Shown one piece after another: positions 50,376 through 59,058 of a stretch of DNA of 64,000 nt. The position numbers and the translations under genes are program-made. Position 1 is the first letter of the stretch; each line of letters begins with the position of its first letter. Source of the DNA: Streptomyces sp. SCL15-4 (GTDB lineage: Bacteria > Actinomycetota > Actinomycetes > Streptomycetales > Streptomycetaceae). The notes under the pieces are model-generated. The model was given only the letters and a program-made list of their open reading frames with translations. It made no database searches and was not told where the DNA came from. Location: the NCBI RefSeq assembly GCF_033366695.1, contig NZ_JAOBTQ010000001.1, positions 7,130,001 to 7,194,000 of the forward strand. The letters run 5' to 3'.

Positions 50376-50774
50376 ATGGCGGCGAAGAATGCCGAGCAGG
50401 GGCTCGTGGAGCAGTGGCGGGAGATTCTGACGCTGCACGCCCGCACCCAGTGCGAACTGGACCGGGTGCTGCACGGGCACGGGCTGTGCGCCAGCGACTT
50501 CGAGGTCCTCGACCTGCTGGCCGAGGGCATGGCCCCGGACGGCGGCTGTGCCTACCGGGTGCAGGAGATCTCCGACCGGGTCCATCTCAGTCAGAGCGCG
50601 CTGTCCCGGCTCATCGCCCGGCTGGAGAAGGACGGCCTCGTGGCGCGCGGCATGTGCGCGGAGGACCGGCGCGCGGTGCGGGTCTCCCTCACGGCGAAGG
50701 GGCGCGCGCTGCACGGTGAGGTACGGCCCGTGCAGCGCCAGGTGCTGGCCCGGATGCTGGCCGGCACGGGCTGA
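50376..50774 (+). CDS. MarR-family regulator, divergent from the MFS exporter
   Basis: 132 aa. Winged helix from LCASDFEVLDLLAEG to VARGMCAEDRRAVRVSLTAKGRAL. A TACCGT hexamer at 50364-50369 ends 6 nt before the ATG and no Shine-Dalgarno is seen, so the transcript may be leaderless. Several Cys residues (CASDF, CAYRV, GMCAEDRR) are unusual for a small MarR and could make it an oxidant or electrophile sensor; this is inference. Confidence 0.92.
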   Translation: MAAKNAEQGLVEQWREILTLHARTQCELDRVLHGHGLCASDFEVLDLLAEGMAPDGGCAYRVQEISDRVHLSQSALSRLIARLEKDGLVARGMCAEDRRAVRVSLTAKGRALHGEVRPVQRQVLARMLAGTG

Positions 50775-50781
50775 CCGGACC

Positions 50782-51522
50782 TCAGACCCCGGACCGCTCC
50801 CGCCACAGGGCCGCGAGCGCCGGGTCACCGGTCACCCTCGGGACGTCCGTCCGGTTCCACAGCGCCAGGTACAACCGGTCGGCCGGGCCCGACAGTTCGG
50901 CTTCCACCTCACCTTCCGCCGCGCGCACCGTCACCGGCGGCGCCGCCGTGAGCCGTACGGTCCACACGGCGTCCGCACCCGCGTCCACCGCACGCACCCG
51001 CAGCACGCGCGGCTCCTCGCTGCGCAGGCGGCTGCGGTCGCGGGCGTGGAAGCCGCGCAGCAGTTCGTCGATGCCGTCCGCCGCGAAGTCCGTGGCGATC
51101 GGGGACGGCTCACCGCCGCGCGCTCGTTCGGCGTCGTAGCGGTGCACGGTCGTCTCGTGCGCCTGCCGACGGGTCCAGAACGCGAGCGGCGACGAGACGG
51201 GCGCCGGGTGGAAGGTCCAGCACTCCAGCTCGGCGGGCGCGGCGGCCAGCGTGTCCACCAGCAGGCGGTGACCGTCCCGGTACCAGGTCAGCAGCTCGTC
51301 GTCGGCCGCCTCCGGCGGATCGGCCAGCGGCCGGGGCGCGGTGGCCCGGTCGGCGACCATGGCGGCGGCCCAGCGGTGTACCGCTCCGGTGTGCCGCAGC
51401 AGGTCGCGCACCTGCCACTCGGGGCACGTCGGCACCTTGGCGTCGGGACCCGCGGCAGCGGCGGCCGCGGCCAGCAACCGGCCCTCGCGGTCCAGGGTTT
51501 CGAGAAAGTCGGTGATCTTCAT
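50782..51522 (-). CDS. Maleylpyruvate isomerase family mycothiol-dependent enzyme
   Basis: 246 aa. N-terminal DinB-like four-helix bundle with the metal-binding histidines in LLRHTGAVHRW and RRQAHETTVHRYDAE, then the MDMPI C-terminal domain. Such enzymes use mycothiol, the actinobacterial low-molecular-weight thiol, to isomerise or conjugate substrates; most copies have no assigned substrate. Converges with the MarR gene 7 bp away. Confidence 0.9.
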   Translation of the reverse strand: MKITDFLETLDREGRLLAAAAAAAGPDAKVPTCPEWQVRDLLRHTGAVHRWAAAMVADRATAPRPLADPPEAADDELLTWYRDGHRLLVDTLAAAPAELECWTFHPAPVSSPLAFWTRRQAHETTVHRYDAERARGGEPSPIATDFAADGIDELLRGFHARDRSRLRSEEPRVLRVRAVDAGADAVWTVRLTAAPPVTVRAAEGEVEAELSGPADRLYLALWNRTDVPRVTGDPALAALWRERSGV

Positions 51523-51869
51523 GGGGCCAGTCTGCCGGATGTCAGAAGGCGCGGGCCGAGACATGGGCGACCACCCCCGTGCGCTTGTTCTGTGCGAGAT
51601 GCCGGGCGAGCGTGCCGGTGCCGCCGGGGCACTGGGCGCGCGGGCCGGATGTCTTTCGTAAGGTCATGAGGCGACGATGCTCATGGCGGCACCCGCTCAT
51701 CCGGGCGGCGGTCCTCTTGCACTCGAACGTGTGACGGGGCGAACGGTGCCGTGCCGGCCGGCGCCAACACCGACGGACGGGCAACCACGGGAGGGCGCTC
51801 GTACGATCCCACCGCCGCACGCTCGTTGATCCCGGCCCGGCCGTGCGGCGTGTGTGATCGGCTTGCGGT
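51523..51869. other. 347-bp spacer, possibly one 41-aa reading frame
   Basis: A minus-strand frame at 51542-51667 encodes 41 aa ending HLAQNKRTGVVAHVSARAF, but it has no Shine-Dalgarno or known relative, so I do not call it a gene. The rest shows nothing recognisable. Confidence 0.4.
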
Positions 51870-52334
51870 GTGGAGTCCATCATCGCCAGTGCCATAGCCG
51901 TCCTCGGCACGCTGCTCGGGTCGGCGCTGACTCTCGCGTTCCAGCGGCGCACCACCGACCGGAACCATGAGTTCACCCGGCGCGAGAAGCTCCGGCAGGA
52001 GCGGCTCGACGCCTACGCGGCCTACGCCGGCGCGTTGATCAACTACCGCCGCTGCCTGATCCATTTGTGGTTCTGCACCTACGAGCAGCCGCCTCCCGAG
52101 GACCCCGGCGCGGTGCGCCTGCGCGCCCACGACCTGCGCTCCCAGGCCCAGGAAGCCCTGTTCCGCGCGCAGATGCTCTCGGACGACGACGGCCTCGCCC
52201 AGGCCGCGGAAGACGTGCTGGAGGAGCTGGTGAAGCTGCCCAGGGCGGGCAGCAGGACCGAACTGGACGAGCTGAGAGTGCGGACCCGCGACCTCGTCAG
52301 CGCGCTGGTCCGGATGGCGAAGCGGGGTCTGTGA
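51870..52334 (+). CDS. Hypothetical membrane-anchored coiled-coil protein
   Basis: 154 aa. One N-terminal helix (SIIASAIAVLGTLLGSALTLAF) is followed by a basic, heptad-rich helical region (DRNHEFTRREKLRQERLDAYAAYAGALINYRR) and a second helical part. The layout suggests an anchored cytoplasmic coiled coil; similar short proteins occur in many streptomycetes. GTG start, weak Shine-Dalgarno. Its last 38 nt overlap the convergent MFS gene. Confidence 0.75.
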   Translation: MESIIASAIAVLGTLLGSALTLAFQRRTTDRNHEFTRREKLRQERLDAYAAYAGALINYRRCLIHLWFCTYEQPPPEDPGAVRLRAHDLRSQAQEALFRAQMLSDDDGLAQAAEDVLEELVKLPRAGSRTELDELRVRTRDLVSALVRMAKRGL

Positions 52335-53493
52335 AGGAGCGGCGCGTCGCCACGCCGAGGACGGTGGCGACCGCGGCCAGCGCGGCCACGCTGGTGAGCG
52401 CGGTGGACAGGGAGAACCAGTCGGCCATGAAGCCGATCGCGGGCGGTCCGAGGAGCATGCCGCCGTAGCCGAGGGTGGAGGCGAGGGCGACACCGGACGG
52501 GCCGGCCAGCGCGCCCGCCTGGTCCAGTGCGACGGGGAAGAGGTTGGCGAGGCCGAGACCGGTGACCGCGAAACCCGCCAGCGCCGCCCACACCGAGGGC
52601 GCGAGCGCACCGAGCAGCATGCCGGCCGCCGCGACGCTGCCGCCGGCGATCACGGTCCGGGCCCGGCCGAGCCGGGCCAGCAGCGCCGTCCCGGACAGCC
52701 GGCCGATGGTCATGGCGAGCGCGAAGCACGCATAGCCCGTGGCCGCGGTGCCGGCGGAGGCCGCGAGGTCCTGCTGGAGGTGGAGCGCCCCCCAGTCGGC
52801 CATCGCGCCCTCCCCGTACGCCGTGCACATCGCGACGAGCCCGAAGACGACGACGAGACCGCGCCGGGACTTCCCGCCCGGCTGCGCCGCCGGCGTCCCT
52901 GAGTGCTCCGGCGGCGCCGGCGGCTCGCACCGCAGCAGGGTGCGCCCGGCGACGGCCGTCACGAGCAGCCCGACCACGGTGAGGCCCAGCAGGTGGCGAG
53001 TGGGGGAGAAGTGCTCGGCCACCAGTCCGCCGAGACCCGCGCCGACCATTCCGCCCAGGCTGAAGGCCGCGTGGAAACTCGGCATGATCGGCCTGCGCAG
53101 CGCGGCGACCAGATCGACGGCGGCGCTGTTGAACGCCACGTTCACGCCGCCGTAGCCCGCGCCGAACAGCAGCAGCACGGCCCCCAGCGCGGGCGCCGAA
53201 TGGGTGAGCGGGGGCAGCGCCACGCTGAGCGCGAGCACCACCATGCAGACCACGGTCACCGGATGGCTGCCGTAGCGACGGCACAGCCGGCCGGTCAGCG
53301 TCATGGTGAGCACGGCACCGGCGGACACCCCGAGCAGAGCGAGCCCGAGGGCGCCGGCGGAGGCGTGCGTCTGGTGCTTGATGTCGGGGATGCGGACGAC
53401 CCAGCCCGCGAAGATGAAACCGTCCAGTGCGAAGAATGCGGTGATCGCCGCGCGCAGTGCCGTGAGGCTGCGGCCCGGCACGACGCTGTGCAC
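52297..53493 (-). CDS. MFS transporter, YbjJ-like
   Basis: 398 aa from GTG 53493; a GTG at 53517 with GGAG 3 nt upstream is a possible earlier start. About twelve helices. FFALDGFIFAGWVVRIPDIKHQT opens the protein, GAGYGGVNVAFNSAAVDL and AYGEGAMADWGALHLQQ are typical of the YbjJ subfamily, whose substrates are unknown (sugar or drug efflux suggested). The start region is unusually AT-rich (GTAAACAAAACC), marking the promoter and an imperfect TTTGT...ACAAA repeat. Confidence 0.85.
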   Translation of the reverse strand: MHSVVPGRSLTALRAAITAFFALDGFIFAGWVVRIPDIKHQTHASAGALGLALLGVSAGAVLTMTLTGRLCRRYGSHPVTVVCMVVLALSVALPPLTHSAPALGAVLLLFGAGYGGVNVAFNSAAVDLVAALRRPIMPSFHAAFSLGGMVGAGLGGLVAEHFSPTRHLLGLTVVGLLVTAVAGRTLLRCEPPAPPEHSGTPAAQPGGKSRRGLVVVFGLVAMCTAYGEGAMADWGALHLQQDLAASAGTAATGYACFALAMTIGRLSGTALLARLGRARTVIAGGSVAAAGMLLGALAPSVWAALAGFAVTGLGLANLFPVALDQAGALAGPSGVALASTLGYGGMLLGPPAIGFMADWFSLSTALTSVAALAAVATVLGVATRRSFTDPASPSGPAR

Positions 53494-53917
53494 TCGGGTT
53501 TTGTTTACTATCGGCACAAACTCCAGCGTACGGGTGGCGACGGGGTCGGGCAAGGGAGACTCCGGTGGCGGTGCCCGGACGGCCGGCCGTCGGCCGCGGC
53601 CCTCAGGCGGCCGTGATGACGAACCGGCGTCCGGGGCTTCGCCCTTTCGAGGCGCCCCGTGCCGGCCGGTTCCGCCGCGTCGGCCGGCTCCCTTTCCCGT
53701 GTGCCCCCTGCCACGGGACCGGACCGGCTCCCTCACCGCGCGCGCCCACCTGCGCTTTCACCGCCCCGCGCGGCGCCGGAACGGGCAACTCGCGGTAGGC
53801 GCGAGTCTGTTCGACGGCAGAGCGGACGTGCGCATTCCCGAACGCGCGGGGGATACGGGTCGGTTAATGCTCGCTCACCAACTGGTTGCGGAGGGGTGAG
53901 CGCGCCATGATGGGCCC
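53494..53917. other. 424-bp divergent spacer
   Basis: It holds the AT-rich promoter patch of the YbjJ-like gene at 53500-53520 and, near the luciferase-family gene, an 8-bp stem CGCTCACC (53872-53879) / GGTGAGCG (53895-53902). No gene seen in between. Confidence 0.45.
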
Positions 53918-54313
53918 ATGACGTTGGCCTCGCGCGCGCTCGCGCAACTGGCGACCTGGCCGGATCTGAGACAGACCGTCCCCAGCTGTGGCCTGGGTCA
54001 GGCGGTGAGTTCCGCCCACGGCGAGATCGTCCACTTCCACTCCGAGCGTGATGTCGATCTGCTGCTCACCGACCGGGCCGTCAGGCGCTTCACCAAGGAC
54101 CTCAAGAACTCGGGCGCGATCAGGATCGTGCGCGGCTCGCCGTGGGTGACGCTGCGCCTGGACGCCGCGAGCGACGTCGACCTGCTGCTGACGCTGGTGA
54201 GCGTGGCGCTCCAGGCCCCGCAGACGTGGCCGGACCCGGCCGGCCGGCCGGCGGCGGGCTGCAACGACCAGCGGGGCGCGGGATTCGTGAAGGCCGACCT
54301 CGGCCGCATCTGA
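53918..54313 (+). CDS. Luciferase-family (DUF5519-like) protein
   Basis: 131 aa. HGEIVHFHSERDVDLLLTDRAVRRF and RIVRGSPWVTLRLDAASDVDLLLTLVSVALQAP match the luciferase domain PF17648 group, named for weak similarity to fungal or bacterial luciferase regions; no light emission is implied. Single domain, cytosolic. The ending NDQRGAGF is typical. Regulation and partner unknown. Confidence 0.82.
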   Translation: MTLASRALAQLATWPDLRQTVPSCGLGQAVSSAHGEIVHFHSERDVDLLLTDRAVRRFTKDLKNSGAIRIVRGSPWVTLRLDAASDVDLLLTLVSVALQAPQTWPDPAGRPAAGCNDQRGAGFVKADLGRI

Positions 54314-54332
54314 GGCGGCCGGTCCGGCGGGC

Positions 54333-54351
54333 CGGCGCCCGGTGGGCGCCG
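54333..54351. terminator. Bidirectional hairpin between luciferase-family and DeoR genes
   Basis: CGGCGCCC / GGGCGCCG with loop GGT in the 83-bp convergent gap. Confidence 0.65.
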
Positions 54352-54396
54352 ACGCGGCTCGTCAGCGGTGCGGCTGGTGGTGCTCGCCTGCGCGCC

Positions 54397-55176
54397 TCAC
54401 ACCGCCAGCACCCGCACGCCCGCCTCCTCCAGCCGCCGTACCGTCTCCCGCTCCACCGCCGTGTCCGTCACCAGCGTGTCCACCAGCTCGGCCCCGCAGA
54501 TCCGGGCGAACGCGCGGCGGCCCAGCTTGCTGGAGTCGGCGGCGACCACCACCCGCTCGGCGCGCTCGCACAGCAGGCGGTTGATGGCGGCCTCCGCCTC
54601 GTCGTGCGCCGACGCCCCGTGCGTGACGTCGAAGCCCACGACTCCGAGCACGGCCACGTCCAGCGTGATCTGGCCCAGCACCCCGTCCGCGAGCGGACCG
54701 ATGAGTTCGTACGACTGCGCGCGCGCCACCCCGCCCGTCACCACGATCTTGAACTGGGGCCGCACGGCAAGCTCGTTGGCGATGTTGAGGGCGTTGGTGA
54801 CGACGGTCAGCGCCGGCGAGCCGGTGGCCAGATCGCCGCGCACGGCCAGCGCGCGGGCCACCTCCGTGGTGGTCGTACCGCCGGTCAGCCCCACCGCCTC
54901 GCCCGGCGCCAGGAGTTCGGCCACCGCCTTGGCGATGCGCTGCTTCTCCGAGGCGCGCCGGGCCGTCTTGTAGCGCAACGGGAGTTCGTACGACACCCCG
55001 TGCACCACCGCTCCGCCCCGGGTGCGGACCAGCATCTGCTGCTCGGCGAGCTGGTCGAAGTCCCGGCGGATCGTCGCCGCCGACACCGCCAGCTCGGCCG
55101 CCGCCTCCTCGACCTCCAGCCGGCCGCGCTCCACGAGCAGTTCCAGCAGCGCCTTCCAGCGGGCGTCCCGGGACAT
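54397..55176 (-). CDS. DeoR/GlpR-family sugar-phosphate-responsive regulator
   Basis: 259 aa. The HTH (about 5-55, LEVEEAAAELAVSAATIRRDFDQLAEQQMLVRTRGGAV) and the sugar-phosphate sensor domain (GLTGGTTTTEVARAL, VVTNALNIANEL, GADGV-like segment GVVGFDVTHGAS, VVVAADSSKLGRRAF) are complete. It diverges from the SIS-aldolase operon across 135 bp holding two related half-sites, so it most likely represses that operon until a sugar phosphate appears. Confidence 0.93.
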   Translation of the reverse strand: MSRDARWKALLELLVERGRLEVEEAAAELAVSAATIRRDFDQLAEQQMLVRTRGGAVVHGVSYELPLRYKTARRASEKQRIAKAVAELLAPGEAVGLTGGTTTTEVARALAVRGDLATGSPALTVVTNALNIANELAVRPQFKIVVTGGVARAQSYELIGPLADGVLGQITLDVAVLGVVGFDVTHGASAHDEAEAAINRLLCERAERVVVAADSSKLGRRAFARICGAELVDTLVTDTAVERETVRRLEEAGVRVLAV

Positions 55177-55248
55177 CCGCGGCCTCCCATCCCATCCTCC
55201 GGACGATCTCCCGGCGACCCTAGCGCACCCGACTTCCCACCCGAATGC

Positions 55249-55291
55249 TTGATTGTGATCGAAATCTCGCTATACCTTGCAAGAACAATCA
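55249..55291 (+). promoter_or_regulatory. Promoter and DeoR half-sites of the SIS-aldolase operon
   Basis: TTGATT (55249-55254), 16 nt, TATACC (55271-55276) form a promoter. GCTTGATTGT overlaps the -35 and the inverted partner ACAATCAGC starts at 55285, past the start point. The pair TGATTGT / ACAATCA would let a DeoR oligomer clamp the promoter. Confidence 0.65.
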
Positions 55292-55311
55292 GCAAGGGGA
55301 GGGTGTGGGCC

Positions 55312-56193
55312 ATGACCCATGTCGAGAACGAGCTGAACAGCCAGCCGGAGTGCTGGATACGGGCGGCCGAGCAGGCCGAGCGGCACCGGGACGCGCTGCC
55401 GCGGACGGGGGAGCGGGTCGCCGTCGTCGGGTGCGGGACCTCGTACTTCATGGCCCAGGCGGTGGCCGCGCTGCGCGAGGGCGCGGGACAGGGCGAGACC
55501 GACGCGTTCGCCGCCTCCGAGTTCCCGCACGGGCGGTCCTACGACCGGGTTCTCGCCCTCACCCGGTCCGGCACCACCACCGAGGTACTGGATCTGCTGC
55601 GCGAGGCGGCGGGGCGGACCCGCACCACCGCCGTCACCGCCGACCCGGACACCCCGGTCGGAACGGCCGCGGACGACCTCGTCGTGCTGGACTTCGCCGA
55701 CGAACGCTCCGTCGTCCAGACCCGGTTCGCCACCACCGCGCTCACCCTGCTGCGCGCCCACCTCGGCCTGCACACCGACGCCGTCGTGGCCGACGCCCGC
55801 ACCGCCCTCGCCGCTCCGCTGCCCGAAGGCCTCGCAGAGTGCGCGCAGTTCACCTTCCTGGGGCGCGGCTGGACCGTCGGACTCGCCAACGAGGCCGGGC
55901 TGAAGATGCGCGAGGCCTCCTTGTCCTGGACCGAGTCCTACCCGGCGATGGAGTACCGGCACGGCCCGATCAGCGTGACCACCGAGGGCACCGCCACCTG
56001 GATGCTCGGCACGGCACCCGAGGGCCTCGCCGCACAGGTGCGCGCCACCGGCGGGACGTGGATCGAGAGCGGACTGGACCCGCTCGCCGAACTCGTCCGC
56101 GTCCAGCGGCTCGCGGTCGCGGTCGCCGCCGCCCGCGAACTCGACCCCGACCGGCCGCGCCATCTCACCCGCTCGGTGATCCTCGCCCCCTGA
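55312..56193 (+). CDS. SIS-domain sugar-phosphate isomerase/deaminase (AgaS-like)
   Basis: 293 aa with two SIS domains: VAVVGCGTSYFMAQAVAAL ... LTRSGTTTEVLDLLREA and FLGRGWTVGLANEAGLKMREASLSWTESYPAMEYRHGPIS. The second segment is the conserved isomerase core of GlmS C-domains and AgaS. Such enzymes deaminate or isomerise amino-sugar phosphates. Followed after 29 bp by a class II aldolase, giving an amino-sugar or ketose phosphate pathway under DeoR. GGGGAGGG precedes ATG 55312. Confidence 0.9.
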   Translation: MTHVENELNSQPECWIRAAEQAERHRDALPRTGERVAVVGCGTSYFMAQAVAALREGAGQGETDAFAASEFPHGRSYDRVLALTRSGTTTEVLDLLREAAGRTRTTAVTADPDTPVGTAADDLVVLDFADERSVVQTRFATTALTLLRAHLGLHTDAVVADARTALAAPLPEGLAECAQFTFLGRGWTVGLANEAGLKMREASLSWTESYPAMEYRHGPISVTTEGTATWMLGTAPEGLAAQVRATGGTWIESGLDPLAELVRVQRLAVAVAAARELDPDRPRHLTRSVILAP

Positions 56194-56222
56194 ACACCGG
56201 CCCCGCCCAGGAAGGACACCCC

Positions 56223-57083
56223 GTGCCCCTCGTGCCCACCGGCGAGCTGGTCACCCGGGCCGCCGCCGCCCGCCGCGCCGTCGCCGCGTTCAACGTCATC
56301 ACCCTGGAACACATCGAGGCCGTCATCGCCGGCGCCGAGTCGGCCGGTTCACCCGTGGTGCTCCAAGTCAGCGAGAACGCCGTCAAGTTCCGCTACGGAC
56401 GGCTCCTGCCACTGGCCCGCGCCGCCGTCACCGCCGCCGAACGGGCGGCCGTCCCCGTCGGACTGCACCTGGACCACGTGCAGAGCGACGACCTGCTGCG
56501 CCAGGCGCCCGACGCCGGATTCGGCTCGGTCATGTACGACGCGGCCCGCCTGCCGTACGCCGACAACCTCGCCGCGACCCGCGCCGCCGCCGACTGGGCG
56601 CACGCCCAAGGGCTGTGGATCGAGGCCGAGTTGGGACAGATCGGAGGCAAGGACGGCCTGCCCCCGCTGGACGCGCACGCGCCCGGCGCGCGCACCGAAC
56701 CGGGCCGGGCGCGGGACTTCGTCGCCTCCACCGGCGTCGACGCCCTGGCCGTCGCCATCGGCAGCGCGCACGCCATGACCCGCCGCACCGCCGTACTCGA
56801 CCACGCCCTGCTGGAACGGCTGTCCGCCGCGCTGAGCGTGCCGCTCGTCCTGCACGGCTCCTCCGGCGTGCCGGACGGCGCACTGGTCGCGGCGGTCGGC
56901 GGCGGCATCGCCAAGGTCAACGTCGGCACGGCGCTCAACGCGGCCATGACCGGCGCCATCCGGGACTTCCTCGCCGCCCGGCCCGAGGCCGTCGACTCGC
57001 GCGCGTACCTCGGCGTGGGGCGGGAGGCGATGGCCCGCGAGGTACGGCGGATCATCGGGGTGCTGCCCACGGCCGGCGGCTGA
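56223..57083 (+). CDS. Class II ketose-bisphosphate aldolase (GatY/KbaY-like)
   Basis: 286 aa. Zinc-site pieces: GLHLDHVQSDD, EAELGQIGG, AIGSAHAM and LHGSSGVPD; the phosphate loop is GGGIAKVNVGTALN. The shorter GatY/KbaY-like form, suiting tagatose-1,6-bisphosphate or a related substrate, rather than the long glycolytic FbaA. AGGAAGGA lies before GTG 56223. A dedicated 1-phosphosugar kinase, which such a pathway needs, is not in this operon. Confidence 0.92.
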   Translation: MPLVPTGELVTRAAAARRAVAAFNVITLEHIEAVIAGAESAGSPVVLQVSENAVKFRYGRLLPLARAAVTAAERAAVPVGLHLDHVQSDDLLRQAPDAGFGSVMYDAARLPYADNLAATRAAADWAHAQGLWIEAELGQIGGKDGLPPLDAHAPGARTEPGRARDFVASTGVDALAVAIGSAHAMTRRTAVLDHALLERLSAALSVPLVLHGSSGVPDGALVAAVGGGIAKVNVGTALNAAMTGAIRDFLAARPEAVDSRAYLGVGREAMAREVRRIIGVLPTAGG

Positions 57084-57116
57084 CCGGCACCGGGAGCGGG
57101 ATGCGCCAGCCGCGCG

Positions 57117-57150
57117 GCCGGTCCGGCTCCGCGGCTCCCGGCGGACCGGC
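57117..57150. terminator. Bidirectional hairpin between aldolase and RlmG-like genes
   Basis: GCCGGTCCG / CGGACCGGC over a 16-nt loop, ending at the stop codon of the minus-strand gene. Confidence 0.65.
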
Positions 57151-58295
57151 TAGTCCTTCCTGACCGCCCGCAGCACCACGAACTTCGGGTCCGACGCCAC
57201 CGTTTCGCTGTTCCCGAACAACCGCTTCAGCTTCACGTGATAGCCGAGGTGCCGGTTGCCGATCACCCACAGCTCGCCGCCCGGCCGCAGCGCGCGCTTC
57301 GCCCCGGTGAACATCCGCCAGGCCGTCGCGTCCGTGGTCGCCTGGTGGGAGTGGAAGGGCGGGTTGTTCAGCACCAGGTCCACACTGCCGGAGGCGACCC
57401 CGGCCAGCCCGTCCCCGACCCGGAACTCGGCGTGCCCCGGCACCCCGTTCGCCTTGTACGTCGCCTCCGCCGAGGCCACCGCCTGGAAGGACTCGTCCAC
57501 GAACAGGACCTCGGCCGTCGGATCGGCCAGCGCCACCGCCGTCCCCACCACGCCGTTGCCGCAGCCGAGGTCCACCACGCGCCGCGCGCCCGGGTCCGGC
57601 AGGTGCCGCAGCAGGAAACGGGTGCCGACGTCCAGCCGGTCGGCGCAGAAGACGCCCGCGTGGTTGACCACCGGCCGCCCCGACACCGCGCCGACGCCGT
57701 CCGGCAGGGCGTAGCCGTACGGCCACGGGTTCGCGGGCCGCTCCAGGGCCGGGTCGGGGGTGCAGAAGATCAGCCGGGCCTTCTGCCGGGCCAGTGAGGT
57801 CCGGGTCGGCCCGAGGATCCGCTCGAACAGCCGCAGCGTCGAGGTGTGGATCTCCTTCACCATGCCGGTGCCGACCACGACCGTGCCCGCGTGCACGGCG
57901 GGCGCCAGCCGCAGCAACTGGTCCTCCAGCAGCGCCAGGCTCTTGGGCACCCGCACCAGCAGCACGTCCACCCGCTCCGGAGGCGGGTCCTGGGTGGTGA
58001 GCAGCCCCACGCCGCCCGGCTCCACACCGGCCCGCGCCAGGTTCGCCCGGGTCGCCTCCTGGCCGAGGAAGGAGTCGGTGATCTGCGTCGGCCGGTGCCG
58101 GGCCAGCGCGGTGACCAGCGCGCCCCAGCGGTCCCCGACCACCACGACCGTGCCGGTGAGCGGCACCTCCTCCTCGGCGAGATGGCGCAGCAGGTACGCG
58201 TCGGAGGCGTCCCAGGCACGCAGCCGGTCGCGAGGGTCCTCGGGGAAGCGGGTCAGCTCGACCTCGCCCCACGGTGTCGTCATACGGTCGCTCAT
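57150..58295 (-). CDS. RlmG-like 23S rRNA (guanine-N2) methyltransferase
   Basis: 381 aa. An N-terminal pseudo-methyltransferase half (about 1-190, VVVVGDRWGALVTAL) precedes the active half with the SAM motif VVDLGCGNGVVGTAVA and the catalytic NNPPFH. This two-domain layout is that of RlmG/RsmC enzymes, which methylate guanine N2 in rRNA. RlmG acts on G1835 in E. coli; the site here is not proven. ATG 58295. Confidence 0.88.
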   Translation of the reverse strand: MSDRMTTPWGEVELTRFPEDPRDRLRAWDASDAYLLRHLAEEEVPLTGTVVVVGDRWGALVTALARHRPTQITDSFLGQEATRANLARAGVEPGGVGLLTTQDPPPERVDVLLVRVPKSLALLEDQLLRLAPAVHAGTVVVGTGMVKEIHTSTLRLFERILGPTRTSLARQKARLIFCTPDPALERPANPWPYGYALPDGVGAVSGRPVVNHAGVFCADRLDVGTRFLLRHLPDPGARRVVDLGCGNGVVGTAVALADPTAEVLFVDESFQAVASAEATYKANGVPGHAEFRVGDGLAGVASGSVDLVLNNPPFHSHQATTDATAWRMFTGAKRALRPGGELWVIGNRHLGYHVKLKRLFGNSETVASDPKFVVLRAVRKD

Positions 58296-58350
58296 CGTGC
58301 GTCCAGGCTAGCCGAGCCGCAGCTCAGGGCCCGTGGGGCAGGATGGGGGC

Positions 58351-59010
58351 ATGGAGGACGAGCTCTTCCCCAGGGAGCGCGCGCGGGTCGCGCCGGGCGC
58401 CGTGCACGTCCCGGACTGGCTGGACCCCGCGCGGCAGCGCGCCCTGCTCGCCGCCTGCCGGGAGTGGGCCCGGCCTCCCGCCGGCCTGCGCACGGTCCGC
58501 ACGCCCGGCGGCGGCACGATGACCGCGCGCCAGGTCTGCCTGGGCTGGCACTGGTACCCGTACGCCTACACCCGCTACACCCGCACCGCCGTGGACGGCG
58601 ACGGCGCCCCCGTCAAACCGTTCCCGGACTGGCTCGGCGAACTGGGCCGGCGCGCGGTGACCGACGCCCTCGGCCCGGACGCCGTACCGGCCGCGCCGTA
58701 CGACATCGCGCTGATCAACTTCTACGACGCCGACGCCCGCATGGGCATGCACCGCGACGCCGACGAGGAGGCCGACGCGCCGGTGGTCTCCCTCAGCCTC
58801 GGCGACACCTGCGTGTTCCGCTTCGGCAACACCGCCACGCGCGGCAAGCCGTACACCGACGTCGAGCTGCGCGGCGGCGACCTGTTCGTCTTCGGCGGCC
58901 CCTCCCGGCTCGCCTACCACGGCGTGCCGCGCGTCCGCCCGGGCACCGCACCGGACTGGCTGGGCCTGGCCGGGCGGCTGAACATCACCCTGCGGGTGAG
59001 CGGCCGGTAG
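58351..59010 (+). CDS. AlkB-like 2-oxoglutarate/Fe(II) dioxygenase
   Basis: 219 aa. Iron ligands His134 and Asp136 in GMHRDADEE and His190 in AYHGVPR; the 2-oxoglutarate arginine is in GRLNITLR. INFYDADARMGMHRD is the usual AlkB context. It repairs N-alkylated bases such as 1-methyladenine by oxidative demethylation. AGGATGG precedes ATG 58351; the GTG at 58333 is less likely. It diverges from the RlmG-like gene across 55 bp. Confidence 0.92.
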   Translation: MEDELFPRERARVAPGAVHVPDWLDPARQRALLAACREWARPPAGLRTVRTPGGGTMTARQVCLGWHWYPYAYTRYTRTAVDGDGAPVKPFPDWLGELGRRAVTDALGPDAVPAAPYDIALINFYDADARMGMHRDADEEADAPVVSLSLGDTCVFRFGNTATRGKPYTDVELRGGDLFVFGGPSRLAYHGVPRVRPGTAPDWLGLAGRLNITLRVSGR

Positions 59011-59058
59011 CCGACGCGACCGGTCACCCCGGGCGCCGGCCATGGGAGACTCGCCCTC

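Noticed and set aside
51542..51667. 41-aa minus-strand frame
   Set aside because: No ribosome binding site, no recognisable relative and no operon context; recorded only as a spacer note.
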